Positions 53,644 through 62,598 of a stretch of DNA of 64,000 bases are shown here, one piece after another. Origin of the DNA: a virus; IMG/VR virus record IMGVR_UViG_3300032011_002687, positions 1-64,000 of that record; one strand, 5' to 3'. The notes under the pieces are model-generated. The model saw only the letters and a list, made by a program, of their open reading frames with translations. It was not told the DNA's origin and searched no databases. The translations under genes were made by a program, and so were the position numbers. How positions within the stretch are numbered: position 1 is the first letter of the stretch; every line of letters starts with the position of its first letter.

Positions 53644-54347
53644 TACTTATCCCAATAATTTTTACTCCACAACTTAGTGGTTTCAGGAAATGTTTTCATC
53701 ATCATTTCTTTTAATGCAATAGCATATTCCCTTATTTCCCATTGTGAAGTAGGTTCATCTCGTAATTCTATGAAGTTCATAACACTTTGAAAAGATGCTG
53801 TCCAATAAACCAATGTGTATTGTGATAGTGGTAATACAATTCTAGCTTGTTCCTTTGCCATCCCCATCTTTATAAAATGTTCATATGTTTCTGTCATCTT
53901 TCTCATCAAATCACCATAGTTAAGTAATGCCTGATTAGATTGGAACTTTGTTAATTCACCATCACTTGCTTGTTTATTATCATCACTCTGTTTTCTCCAT
54001 ACTTGTGGATAATAAAATTCTTTTACTGGCATATATCTACCACTTATCTCATTCCAAGCATGGTCTTTTGTAACACTTGATGATGTGGTTTCAATACCAA
54101 CAATATGTTTGTACCATTGTCTCATTACAAATTCTGGTGCTTTGATAATAACTTGAATGTGTTGATGTCTGAATGGTGAGAAGTGTTTGTGTTTAATCAG
54201 ATAGTTTGATAATTTTCTATCTTTATCCGTAAATTTATCACTCTTTGCACCAAATGATACACGAGCTGCATTTACTGGAGTTAAATCATCCCCCATACTA
54301 TCTACTAATTCTATGTAACCAATGTGGTCTAATACTTTTATCTTCAT
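53643..54347 (-). CDS. thyX: Flavin-dependent thymidylate synthase (ThyX)
   Basis: 234 residues. NAARVSFGAKS at the N-terminus, HFSPFRHQHIQ near 54-64, VMRQWYKHIVG for the RHRxxS-like site and NEISGRYMP near 119-127 complete the ThyX signature. It makes dTMP from dUMP with folate and FAD. The RHR triad reads RQW, so the variant should be checked. Preceded by a 48-residue ORF. Confidence 0.9.
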   Translation of the reverse strand: MKIKVLDHIGYIELVDSMGDDLTPVNAARVSFGAKSDKFTDKDRKLSNYLIKHKHFSPFRHQHIQVIIKAPEFVMRQWYKHIVGIETTSSSVTKDHAWNEISGRYMPVKEFYYPQVWRKQSDDNKQASDGELTKFQSNQALLNYGDLMRKMTETYEHFIKMGMAKEQARIVLPLSQYTLVYWTASFQSVMNFIELRDEPTSQWEIREYAIALKEMMMKTFPETTKLWSKNYWDK

Positions 54348-54493
54348 TATGCATTCCCTTTGGATTTTATAAGTTCTATTAATTCGTTGGTTCGTTTATC
54401 TTTGTACTTTTTGGCGTACTTTTTTCCATCTGTAGTGTATCGTATCCAATATTTTAGATAAATTGATGTGAATATATTTTTGAAATAATTCAT
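54347..54493 (-). CDS. 48-residue basic protein upstream of ThyX
   Basis: The gap before thyX holds an intact frame beginning MNYFKNIFTSIYLKYW, then RYTTDGKKYAKKYKDKRTN. AAGG stands five bases before the ATG, and the TAA shares its last A with the thyX ATG, so the two genes are coupled. Function unknown; basic and aromatic. Confidence 0.6.
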   Translation of the reverse strand: MNYFKNIFTSIYLKYWIRYTTDGKKYAKKYKDKRTNELIELIKSKGNA

Positions 54494-54504
54494 ATAACCT
54501 TAAT

Positions 54505-54518
54505 TAATAATATATATC
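54505..54518 (-). promoter_or_regulatory. Candidate promoter element (GATATATATTATTA)
   Basis: Minus-strand member of the GATATWTATTATTR family, 12 bases before the 48-residue ORF, after the end of the tail gene set. Confidence 0.4.
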
Positions 54519-54546
54519 AGTTTGAAACCTCAAATAAACTTTTATT

Positions 54547-57057
54547 TTACTCCGTTACTGATTCTTTTGGTTTATCTTCTTTTTGAGCATTTTGTTTAAA
54601 TTGTAACACACTCATTGTTTTGGTGTTATCATAATTTCTATTTATTTCAGTACCCTCACCCTCTTCATATCTACCTGCTTTTTTTGCTGCTTTGATTAAT
54701 GAATCCATATCCACTCTTAATAATCCACTTATCTTTGTATCCCAACCAGTCGTTGATAATGTGTGGTCAACTGCATTAACTTGAAATAAACCATAATCTC
54801 TGTATTGCTTTGGTAAGTAATCAACTGCAAATAAATCATACATACTAATCCCACCAATACCTGGTATAGTAAAACTAATGGTTAATGGTGTTAATGGGTC
54901 TACTTGTGCTTTTGCTTCTGATGATTTATTCATCAACCATAACATACTTTTCTGAAAACTATCCAACATATCCCCATCTGCAGTATAAACTAATGCATCA
55001 TCCATCTGTTGTGGATTATTCTCATCAAACCAATTATTAGCGGATGAAAATTCTGCTACATCATCTTCTTTTTTTACTAACAACTCTGTCTCTTTTTGTG
55101 TTTCTACCGCATCAGATAATCCTTGTAGATTAACATCACCACTTACATTTTTTAAAACCAAATTGGAATTAGAATCGTTTGTATCTTCTCGTTGAACCAT
55201 TAAAGGACCAGTATTATTATTTGGGTCTCCTAATATTGGTGACCAAATCTCATCAATTAAAAAATCTTTACCATCTTCCTGTCCTTGTGTATCTGCAGTT
55301 CTATCACTCATAGTTTGGTTTTGCATAGATGCCAATGCGGTTATTCCAATATCCTCTGGTTTACCACTTTCATCTTCACCTTGAGTACCAAAGTTTTTAT
55401 TACTATGGAACATTGCTTGTGTTGCCATTGCAGAACTTATATTTACATTTAAACTAAAATCTTTAAATAAAGAACGATTACTATAAAGTGGAAATACGAA
55501 ACAATGGTTTGGGTCTTTAAGTGTGGATTTTTTACCATCTAATTTAGGATTAACATCTTTAATTCTATTTTCAGTAACTAAATTATCAATAACACCTATA
55601 GTACCATTATTATTTTGGTCTTGTACTATTTTAAATTCCCAAAATGTACCATATTGTGCATTGACTGTAGACCAAAAACTTAGTAATCCCTCTTCTAAAT
55701 CTCTAATACCATTAAATTGTTGTTCAATAAAATCTGCACTAAATACTATATTTCTTATTGAACCATATTCTTCACCTGGTTCTACAAAATCATCAAATTC
55801 ATTTATAGATAAAAATGTTTCTGCTAAGTGTTTATATTTTTCACTAACTTTTGTATCAAAGCCTGACAGAATTTGATTACTAGCATTTCCTACTCCACCC
55901 AATCCAATGTACCTACCTGGAAATTGAATATGTCTACTTTTAGTATATAGATTAGAACTCATCCTACATTTATTATTACCAACTATGGTTTCAAATTGTT
56001 CAACTTCACTACCATCTTCAGTAGATTTAACTTTATATTTTGTACCTCTACTTTTAACTTGTGTTGTTAATGCATCTTTTGAACTCTGTCCTTTTTTCTT
56101 AGTTACAAACCCAAAGAATGTATTCAATACATTATCCTCAAACCAACCCCAAGTACAATATCCCTTATCAGAATTATTGTTATAATAAACATCTTTATCA
56201 CCTCTTGCAGCAACTGATGCAATATTTTCATTTAACTTTTTTATATAAAATTCAAAGGTTGTTTGTGATTTTTGAAATGCTTCTTCTGCAGTTTCAGCGT
56301 TTTTATTTCTAATTAATTCTGGTATTGCACTATCACTTGGGTCTACCTGTCCTTTAAATAAAGTACTACCCATTGAAGTTAATTCTGTAGTACAATCAAA
56401 TTCACCATTAACTCCTATATTATATTGAAATCCTTTGATAGTTCCTATTGCTGCATAATAATCACCACCACCTTTTATAATTCTTTCTTGTATTGCTTCA
56501 TAATATTGAATCATATCTTCTGGTTTCTCTACCTTTGGTAGTGTTACCATTTCAGGTGTTGACCATCCAAATTCTACTAAGATAGTTCTTCCGTGTTTTA
56601 AAAATGCTTTCTCATACACTTCAAAATCTTCTATATCGTATAATTTCCAATTTATTGTTACATTTTGTATTGAATGGTTCTTAAAACTTGTACTCACGCC
56701 CGTTACACCAGTATGTGGTCTCAATGTTGATGTTGGTGAGTTATTTAATAAATTTGTTTTTGAGGCGAGTGGTCGATTTAATGGTTGTCCACCTTTAAAC
56801 GCACTCGATAATCTCATAGGTGTATGACCTTCTTTTTCTAATGGATATATGTACTTACCCTTATCATCTTTTTTAAAATCTGGCACTGCAGCAGTTATTC
56901 TAACCCAACAAGATTTTGTCATCATTTCAGATACACTATTAGATTTTTGTTCAGTTTGTGGTCCTAATGGACTCATATTACCTGTTCTTGTTAATGCGTT
57001 CATTCTTTTGAACAAGGTTTTTTGTATGTTTGGTGGTATTTGATTAAACTGAAACAT
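54547..57057 (-). CDS. Putative baseplate or tail structural protein
   Basis: 836 residues, no enzymatic motif. Beta-rich stretches such as NVTINWKLYDIEDFEVYEKAF and TILVEFGWS near 130-165 resemble large baseplate-hub-associated proteins of marine T4-type phages (family feeling only). Immediately downstream of the LysM baseplate protein and last of the tail gene set. A precise T4 equivalent cannot be given. Confidence 0.55.
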   Translation of the reverse strand: MFQFNQIPPNIQKTLFKRMNALTRTGNMSPLGPQTEQKSNSVSEMMTKSCWVRITAAVPDFKKDDKGKYIYPLEKEGHTPMRLSSAFKGGQPLNRPLASKTNLLNNSPTSTLRPHTGVTGVSTSFKNHSIQNVTINWKLYDIEDFEVYEKAFLKHGRTILVEFGWSTPEMVTLPKVEKPEDMIQYYEAIQERIIKGGGDYYAAIGTIKGFQYNIGVNGEFDCTTELTSMGSTLFKGQVDPSDSAIPELIRNKNAETAEEAFQKSQTTFEFYIKKLNENIASVAARGDKDVYYNNNSDKGYCTWGWFEDNVLNTFFGFVTKKKGQSSKDALTTQVKSRGTKYKVKSTEDGSEVEQFETIVGNNKCRMSSNLYTKSRHIQFPGRYIGLGGVGNASNQILSGFDTKVSEKYKHLAETFLSINEFDDFVEPGEEYGSIRNIVFSADFIEQQFNGIRDLEEGLLSFWSTVNAQYGTFWEFKIVQDQNNNGTIGVIDNLVTENRIKDVNPKLDGKKSTLKDPNHCFVFPLYSNRSLFKDFSLNVNISSAMATQAMFHSNKNFGTQGEDESGKPEDIGITALASMQNQTMSDRTADTQGQEDGKDFLIDEIWSPILGDPNNNTGPLMVQREDTNDSNSNLVLKNVSGDVNLQGLSDAVETQKETELLVKKEDDVAEFSSANNWFDENNPQQMDDALVYTADGDMLDSFQKSMLWLMNKSSEAKAQVDPLTPLTISFTIPGIGGISMYDLFAVDYLPKQYRDYGLFQVNAVDHTLSTTGWDTKISGLLRVDMDSLIKAAKKAGRYEEGEGTEINRNYDNTKTMSVLQFKQNAQKEDKPKESVTE

Positions 57058-57059
57058 TG

Positions 57060-57368
57060 TTAATCCACTCTATTATTCAATCGTTCTAACTCCGATACTA
57101 TTTCACCGATTTCCATTGGTATAATTACTTTCTCACCAATTTTAAATTTGAGATTACCCTTAAAACCCTCGTTTGCTTTTGCAATAATCCACCACAATGA
57201 TTGGTCACTATAAAATCTATGTGCAAGTGAACCATATGAATCACCAAATCTTGTATAATAGGTTATATCACTATCTCTTGATACTATCTTTGGATAAAGA
57301 GTAGTGGATTTATATCTTATACCATCTACCTCATCTTTCTTAACTCGTGTAAATTTATATCTATTCAT
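57060..57368 (-). CDS. LysM-domain baseplate protein (T4 gp53/P2 gpX-like)
   Basis: 102 residues. YYTRFGDSYGSLAHRFY and LWWIIAKANEGF with the end KFKIGEKVIIPM are the LysM repeat used in small baseplate/tail proteins (gp53, gpX). T4 gp53 has 196 residues, so only the C-terminal domain is kept. Structural role in the tail tip. Confidence 0.75.
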   Translation of the reverse strand: MNRYKFTRVKKDEVDGIRYKSTTLYPKIVSRDSDITYYTRFGDSYGSLAHRFYSDQSLWWIIAKANEGFKGNLKFKIGEKVIIPMEIGEIVSELERLNNRVD

Positions 57369-58831
57369 TATTTAAGTCCTATTGCCCAACCAGGTCTTGT
57401 GGCAGTAGTTCCTATATCAGGTCTTTTTGAAGCATCGGGTGAACCTGCTGTTGGGTCATTCTTACCAAATGTCTGATACTTACCCTCACCAAAACCACTA
57501 TCTTTTAAATGTGGTACTTCATAATGTTTACTTAATGTTGTTGGTAAGTATTTACCGATATAAACAAAATTAACACTAACATTAAAAAACATAGGAATCT
57601 GTAATCCCTCATCAATTTCCCAAGTAGCATTTTCTTCCATAGTGATTGTGATATTATCAAAATATCCAGGTGTATTATTAAACAAATCACCAATGGTTAA
57701 ATAAACATAAGGTGATACTGGTCTACCCTCGTTATCTCCATCGAACATTGGTTTAAATGTTGGATATCCCAATCCCATTAAATAATTCATCTTCTCTTGA
57801 ATGATTGGTATTTCTTGTTTAGTAAATGCTGCTACTTTAAAATCAAATCCAACACTACGATTCGTACCTGTATAGATGTGAACACTATCAGGTCTACCAA
57901 TATATCTTTCTGTTGAATATTCTGGTGTGACAGTATCTGTTATTGTACCAAGATGAGCAGGGAATATTAACCACTTTCCATTTACTGCATCTCTAATTCT
58001 AAACTTTATAAAATCTTTAGGTAGTTTATTCTCAATAGTACCTGCGGCGTAACTTAACCGTCCGTATTGCCCGCCATATGGAACTTGTAGAGTATTGCTT
58101 GTACCTACCGAGTACAAACCAGTGGATTGACCATTTGATGAGTTTACCCTACCAGTACCGAGATTCATTGATTCACCCAAAATTGTACCATCAAGTGAAT
58201 CTCCACCAAATCCAAATGCATTTGCGATATTTTCCCCAATACTTGCTAAACCATCTCCCTCTACATTAGAAACATTTGCTGCCTTCATAGTTTCACTAGT
58301 CTCTACCTCATCTTGATATCGTGGTGGTGTACCTAAAGGATTAAGAAATGTTTTGTTATGTCTTTCTGCGTGTACTAATGGTGCGATAGATAACATCTGG
58401 CGTAGTGGATTATATTTTCTTGTTTCTTTTCTTGGATTTTGATTTTGTAATAATGCTTGTTTCAATCCAAAGATAACACCTCTTGGTGATGCTGCGAACT
58501 TTGCTATTCTAACAACATCTTCTGCAGTTCTCTGTACTTGTAGTGGTAAATCAACTGCCCATATTCCTGTATGAGCATAACTATCACCGATATCTCGTAT
58601 AATAAATGGTTCATCGAATCCTAAACCAGATGTATCTCTTAAAGATTCATTACCACCAAGTTTTTTATATTGTGCATCAATCTCACTACCTCTATCTCCC
58701 AATTCAGGAACTGGTGGTGTTATTGTGGCATCACCTACGGGCAAGTTCTCTTGATTGGAATCGTGTTTCTGTGATTTATCCCAATCAAAACTTGTTAGTT
58801 TATCCGTTTTTAATTTTTCAAATAATCCCAT
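57368..58831 (-). CDS. Putative baseplate/tail-tube-junction structural protein
   Basis: 487 residues. The C-terminal half is beta-rich, with FNVSVNFVYIGKYLP and WEIDEGLQIPMFFNVS as in T4-like baseplate proteins around the tail tube; the first 130 residues are polar and Pro/Gly-rich. It lies between tape measure and LysM protein genes, the right place for a tube initiator (gp48/gp54 role), but the match is not proven. Confidence 0.58.
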   Translation of the reverse strand: MGLFEKLKTDKLTSFDWDKSQKHDSNQENLPVGDATITPPVPELGDRGSEIDAQYKKLGGNESLRDTSGLGFDEPFIIRDIGDSYAHTGIWAVDLPLQVQRTAEDVVRIAKFAASPRGVIFGLKQALLQNQNPRKETRKYNPLRQMLSIAPLVHAERHNKTFLNPLGTPPRYQDEVETSETMKAANVSNVEGDGLASIGENIANAFGFGGDSLDGTILGESMNLGTGRVNSSNGQSTGLYSVGTSNTLQVPYGGQYGRLSYAAGTIENKLPKDFIKFRIRDAVNGKWLIFPAHLGTITDTVTPEYSTERYIGRPDSVHIYTGTNRSVGFDFKVAAFTKQEIPIIQEKMNYLMGLGYPTFKPMFDGDNEGRPVSPYVYLTIGDLFNNTPGYFDNITITMEENATWEIDEGLQIPMFFNVSVNFVYIGKYLPTTLSKHYEVPHLKDSGFGEGKYQTFGKNDPTAGSPDASKRPDIGTTATRPGWAIGLK

Positions 58832-58832
58832 T

Positions 58833-60989
58833 TTAATCCTTAGTTAAATTTTCAGTTGCCTGTATAATACCATCTTGTTTAGCAACTAATGTTTTTAATA
58901 ATTCTGCTACTTCGTTAGTATCACTAAATGGATTCATACTATCATATTTATCTATAAAAGCTTGCATTTGGTTTGCATTACCTGATAATGCTGCTTGTAA
59001 TTCCGCATCTTGTTCTGCGGTTAAATCTTTTCTTTCTTCTTCAATATTACCTAATACCTTTGCCTCTTCTGCTTTTTTCTGTTCAAGAGTTTCACTATTT
59101 TCAAAGTAATCACCAACTTTTTCTCCAATGTATTGTCCTGCCATACTTCCCACGACAGTTCCCATTGGTCCTAAGAAACTTCCTAAAGCACCACCGATAA
59201 TCATACCTGCACCACTACCGATATCACCTTTATCTCCACTCTTTACACCTGAAACTATATCAGCACCACCCAATACTGCAGATACACCTGGTATTCGTTT
59301 AGCAACTCCCTTACCTGCTTGTCCGAATGCTGCTTTTCCAATAGTACTCTTTGGTGCTCCAATCAATTTATCAACAACACCACCAGTTCTTGTACCTTTT
59401 AGTGTTTTACCTAAACCACTTGTTCTATTTAATCTACCACTCGTAGTTCTTTTGGTGTTCTTTAATTTATTACCTATTGAACTATTCTTTAAAGTTTTTC
59501 CTAAATCCATTAAAGCTTTAGCACCCATTACTCCAGTTAATGCTATTGTTGCATATGTCAATGCTTTTGTTGCAGAAGTAAGAATTTCTTGTCCAGTTTG
59601 TAATGTGTTCATTGCAGCAAGGTTTTGTTCCTCTACACTCTTGGTATCAGATTTAATATCTAACTTACCAGTTGCTAATCTACTTAACTCATCCGTTGAT
59701 ACCCCAATAGATTCTGCCAATGCTCTTCTTTGAAGAACATTCATTTTATTTAATTCTGCTGCTCCACCGATTTGTGATACAACATCTTTTGCAGCTCCTG
59801 CAATATCACCCTCAAGTGCAAGTTGTCTTGCTTTATTGAAGTTTAATTGTTTACCAATCATCATCGAAGCTTCCATTTCTTTTTCTATGGAAGATTCAAA
59901 ATCTAATAATGAATTAGCAATCTTAGCAGTGGTACTTAAATTTAATCCAAGTTTTCTTGCTTGAACTGCTGCTTCTGCAAGGTTTCTACCACCGTCTTTT
60001 GCAAAATCTGCAAATACTTCTGTATTATCTGCTAATTCTTTTACTACATCTCCAGGTCTTAAATCATTTGCTTCAGCAAGTTCTGCAGCCATTGTTTGGA
60101 AGTTTAATGATGCATCGTATGATGAACCAGTCAAACTCATAAATTCTTTTGATAGTTTTATACTATCCTCAACACTTATACCTAATAATCTTTTTTGTTG
60201 TCCTAATGCAATTAAGTTTTCTGATGTTGCTAAACTAACATCACCAAATGCATCAGCAAATGCTTTTGTAGTTGATGATACCTCAACACCTAATAGTCTT
60301 AATTGACCAAGTGCAGCAGGGTCTGCAAAACTTTTAGTTAACTTGATTGTTTGAGAAGCAGATGTACCGATAGAATCTTGTAATTCAAGACCAAATGTAA
60401 CTGCCTTCTTTAATGCCATTGCTGTTGCTGCAACTCCTGCGAGTAATAACAAATATGGATTAGTCATCACTGCTCTACCAAACAATATTGCTTGTTCTTT
60501 CATATCTTTCATAGCACCAACACTTAATCCAAGTGTACCTAATAACTTATCTTGAATCATCAATCTATGTTGAGATTCGTTTGCCATATCACGATTTACT
60601 TTAAGTGTGGCAAGTTCAGTTGCATTTATTTTGGTTAATGTTTTATATTCAGCTGTAGAAAATTTACTTTTATTCTTAATTAAATTTTTTGCTGCTGCTA
60701 ATCGTTTTTCTATTTTTTCGTTTGCATCTGCAACATCATAAGCAAGAGCTTTATCCTTTTCACCCATCTTGATGACTTCTTCTTTATTATCCCTAATAGA
60801 TTCTGCAAGTTTCTCTTGTTCTTTTAAGGCTTTTAATTCTTCTGCTTTGGCTTTTAAATATCTTACTTGATGTTGATAATCTTCACCTGAAGCCTGTGCA
60901 GCAGATTCCGTTAAACTCTTAATATTTTCTTCGAGTCTTTTTCGTTTCTCTGTGAGCTCTACTATTTGTGCTAGTTCTTTAGGTGTCAT
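58833..60989 (-). CDS. Tail tape-measure protein
   Basis: 718 residues. About 140 N-terminal residues are coiled coil (ELTEKRKRLEENI, LKAKAEELKALKEQE), then Ala/Leu-rich helices with hydrophobic segments (PYLLLLAGVAATAMAL, near 180), a Gly/Ala-rich hydrophobic region near 610-655, and a charged end. At about 0.15 nm per residue it predicts a tail near 105 nm, comparable with T4. It sits between the gp26-type chaperone genes and baseplate genes, typical of tail operons. Confidence 0.83.
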   Translation of the reverse strand: MTPKELAQIVELTEKRKRLEENIKSLTESAAQASGEDYQHQVRYLKAKAEELKALKEQEKLAESIRDNKEEVIKMGEKDKALAYDVADANEKIEKRLAAAKNLIKNKSKFSTAEYKTLTKINATELATLKVNRDMANESQHRLMIQDKLLGTLGLSVGAMKDMKEQAILFGRAVMTNPYLLLLAGVAATAMALKKAVTFGLELQDSIGTSASQTIKLTKSFADPAALGQLRLLGVEVSSTTKAFADAFGDVSLATSENLIALGQQKRLLGISVEDSIKLSKEFMSLTGSSYDASLNFQTMAAELAEANDLRPGDVVKELADNTEVFADFAKDGGRNLAEAAVQARKLGLNLSTTAKIANSLLDFESSIEKEMEASMMIGKQLNFNKARQLALEGDIAGAAKDVVSQIGGAAELNKMNVLQRRALAESIGVSTDELSRLATGKLDIKSDTKSVEEQNLAAMNTLQTGQEILTSATKALTYATIALTGVMGAKALMDLGKTLKNSSIGNKLKNTKRTTSGRLNRTSGLGKTLKGTRTGGVVDKLIGAPKSTIGKAAFGQAGKGVAKRIPGVSAVLGGADIVSGVKSGDKGDIGSGAGMIIGGALGSFLGPMGTVVGSMAGQYIGEKVGDYFENSETLEQKKAEEAKVLGNIEEERKDLTAEQDAELQAALSGNANQMQAFIDKYDSMNPFSDTNEVAELLKTLVAKQDGIIQATENLTKD

Positions 60990-61057
60990 TGAATACCAAA
61001 TCCATTGATGTTGTTAGTTATAATAAATTGAATTTCTTTTTTAAGAAAAGATAAACT

Positions 61058-61279
61058 TTAAGATAAATCTTTAATAAGGTCTTTTAACGCTTGTTCAGGG
61101 TCTTTTTTTATTTTCTTTAACAACCTTGCGTGTTCTTTGTTACCTCTTTTTAAAATCTTGTCTATATCTTTCTCTGTTTTACCGCGAATAGATTTCTCTA
61201 TACTCTTTACAAAGTTTCCTAATAGACCCTCTTTGTGTAACTTACGAAGAACTCTTTCTGAATTTTCATTAAACTTCAT
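61058..61279 (-). CDS. Small basic protein, function unknown
   Basis: 73 residues with about 19 Lys/Arg, helical (KSIEKSIRGKTEKDIDKILK). Located between the gp51-like frame and the tape measure gene, with a candidate late promoter 32 bases upstream. Possibly a tail-assembly factor. Confidence 0.62.
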   Translation of the reverse strand: MKFNENSERVLRKLHKEGLLGNFVKSIEKSIRGKTEKDIDKILKRGNKEHARLLKKIKKDPEQALKDLIKDLS

Positions 61280-61310
61280 CTAATCTTCCTTAAATAAGAA
61301 TGTTATTTAT

Positions 61311-61324
61311 CAATAATAAATATC
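61311..61324 (-). promoter_or_regulatory. Candidate late promoter element (GATATTTATTATTG)
   Basis: Exact member of the motif, 32 bases before the small basic protein gene that precedes the tape measure. Confidence 0.6.
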
Positions 61325-61330
61325 AAGTTT

Positions 61331-61528
61331 CTATTTTTTTGGTGTAGGTTGACGGCGAGATTTCATCTTATCATTTTCTTTTTTACGAGAATCAACCATC
61401 TTATTCATATAATAAGTTCTGAGATGGATAGGCATATGATATAACTCGGTGAAAGTGAATCCCTCTCCGTGAAATACCATTGAAAATATTTGGTCGTGAA
61501 GTATCTGTTTATAGTTCGGACTCAGGCC
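61331..61528 (-). CDS. gp51-like tail/hub assembly frame without its own start codon
   Basis: In the frame +1 to the gp26-like gene, 65 residues read from 61528 to TAG at 61331. They carry YKQILHDQIFSMVFHGEGFT and ELYHMPIHLRTYYMNK, the pattern of T4 gp51-like proteins ('LHdxIFxLxyyGxxFTxxdvYnMPixLRrfY'). No ATG, GTG or TTG is present before the conserved part; the first ATG (61480) would drop it. The frame is closed at 61544 upstream, so access must come within 61543-61509, which contains a T7 run (61535-61529). Most likely made as an extension of the gp26-like protein by frameshifting. Confidence 0.68.
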   Translation of the reverse strand, partial: GLSPNYKQILHDQIFSMVFHGEGFTFTELYHMPIHLRTYYMNKMVDSRKKENDKMKSRRQPTPKK

Positions 61529-62282
61529 AAAAAAATCGTACCCCTATTGGTATATTTACCTTGTGGGGCTCTCCTATTTGACTTGTGTATTCTGCTTCGA
61601 ATTTAATATCAGGTGATATTTCTACTAAGTGAGCACGAAACTCTCGTGTATCTCTAGCAAGAAACTGATTATCTACAAAATCATTAATTTTCATTCTATC
61701 TGTTTCACCATCTACTGAAATGATTTGTTTCTTTAATCGTGTAGTTAACTCATTAGAAACTCCAGTTGCTTGAGCTATTTTCTTATAACCCTCAACTTCT
61801 TTTTCAACATCTTTTTCATCTTTATGTGTCATTAGTTTAAATTCAATTACTCTTTTAGAGTGTGGTAATGTAAATTCAAACTTATTTCCATTCTTGAGTA
61901 AAGAGTCATCAACTTTTTTAGTTTCTAACTTTGTTAAATCAAAGGTATGTTCTACATCAAGACCTGTATCTGGGTCCTCTATGCTTACTACATAATCCTT
62001 ACCATAACCCAAAACTCTTGTACCTAACATTAATGCGTTCTTATCTCCCACTAACATATCATCCAATTTTACTTTGGGGTCTGCTATTACGGATTCAAGT
62101 AATCTATCAATTACTAATCCCTTTTCAATTAAATTTGAAGAAGTTAATATATCTTCTTCTCGTGCAGTCATATACTTGACTTCTATTGTTCCCTTACTTA
62201 ATGGACTATCCTTTGGATAAAGTAAACCTTTTGAAGGCAGTGATAGTTCTTCAGTAGGAAATGCGTACTGATTATCAGCCAT
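61509..62282 (-). CDS. gp26-like baseplate hub/tail assembly protein (T4_baseplate family)
   Basis: 257 residues. LPSKGLLYPKDSPLSKGTIEV and MTAREEDILTSSNLIEKG near 15-55 are the signature of the family that includes T4 gp26-type hub-assembly proteins. In tail operons such proteins precede the tape measure gene and chaperone it. The last codons, after a T7 run, overlap the gp51-like frame. Confidence 0.82.
   Translation of the reverse strand: MADNQYAFPTEELSLPSKGLLYPKDSPLSKGTIEVKYMTAREEDILTSSNLIEKGLVIDRLLESVIADPKVKLDDMLVGDKNALMLGTRVLGYGKDYVVSIEDPDTGLDVEHTFDLTKLETKKVDDSLLKNGNKFEFTLPHSKRVIEFKLMTHKDEKDVEKEVEGYKKIAQATGVSNELTTRLKKQIISVDGETDRMKINDFVDNQFLARDTREFRAHLVEISPDIKFEAEYTSQIGEPHKVNIPIGVRFFWPESEL
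61529..61535 (-). other. Candidate programmed frameshift site (T7 run)
   Basis: Minus-strand TTTTTTT read in the zero frame as CGA-TTT-TTT-TGG, six codons before the gp26-like stop. A +1 (or -2) slip moves into the gp51-like frame, GGC-CTG-AGT. Phage tail chaperones in other families are made by frameshifting at similar slippery runs. Confidence 0.55.
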
Positions 62283-62355
62283 TGTTATTTCTCCTATGAA
62301 ATGTATTTAAAACCATTATACTTATAACTATTAATTTACTTTCGTAAAATCAAAT

Positions 62356-62580
62356 TTATTTTTTTCCTAATACTTTTTCAGCTCCTGCGATTCCAAATGA
62401 ACCTAAAGTAGTGAATAGGAAAGAATTGTAAACAACATCGTTGATTACTAAATCTTTACCCATAATACCAGTTACAACATCTGCACCTGCAAATATTACC
62501 ATTATAGCAAACGCACCAAACCCTATGATTGATTTCTCGTTATATGAGTTATCATCTTTAAAAATGTCTTTAAAAGCCAT
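62356..62580 (-). CDS. Two-helix membrane protein, possibly holin-like
   Basis: 74 residues with two membrane segments (IIGFGAFAIMVIFAGADVV and FLFTTLGSFGIAG) and the NEKSIIGF entry motif common to small phage membrane proteins of unknown role or annotated as holins. It lies between tail tube and gp26-like genes, an odd place for a holin. No endolysin is found nearby. Confidence 0.55.
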   Translation of the reverse strand: MAFKDIFKDDNSYNEKSIIGFGAFAIMVIFAGADVVTGIMGKDLVINDVVYNSFLFTTLGSFGIAGAEKVLGKK

Positions 62581-62598
62581 TGTATTTTCCTTATGGTT

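Noticed and set aside
59128-59733. 201-codon plus-strand open frame
   Set aside because: It is fully antisense to the tape measure gene, Pro/Leu-rich in the way expected of reversed Ala/Gly codons, and lacks a ribosome site.
61529-61535. Standard -1 frameshift heptamer
   Set aside because: The gp51-like frame is +1 (equal to -2) relative to the gp26-like frame, and the preceding base is A, so the usual X-XXY-YYZ -1 slip does not lead into it.
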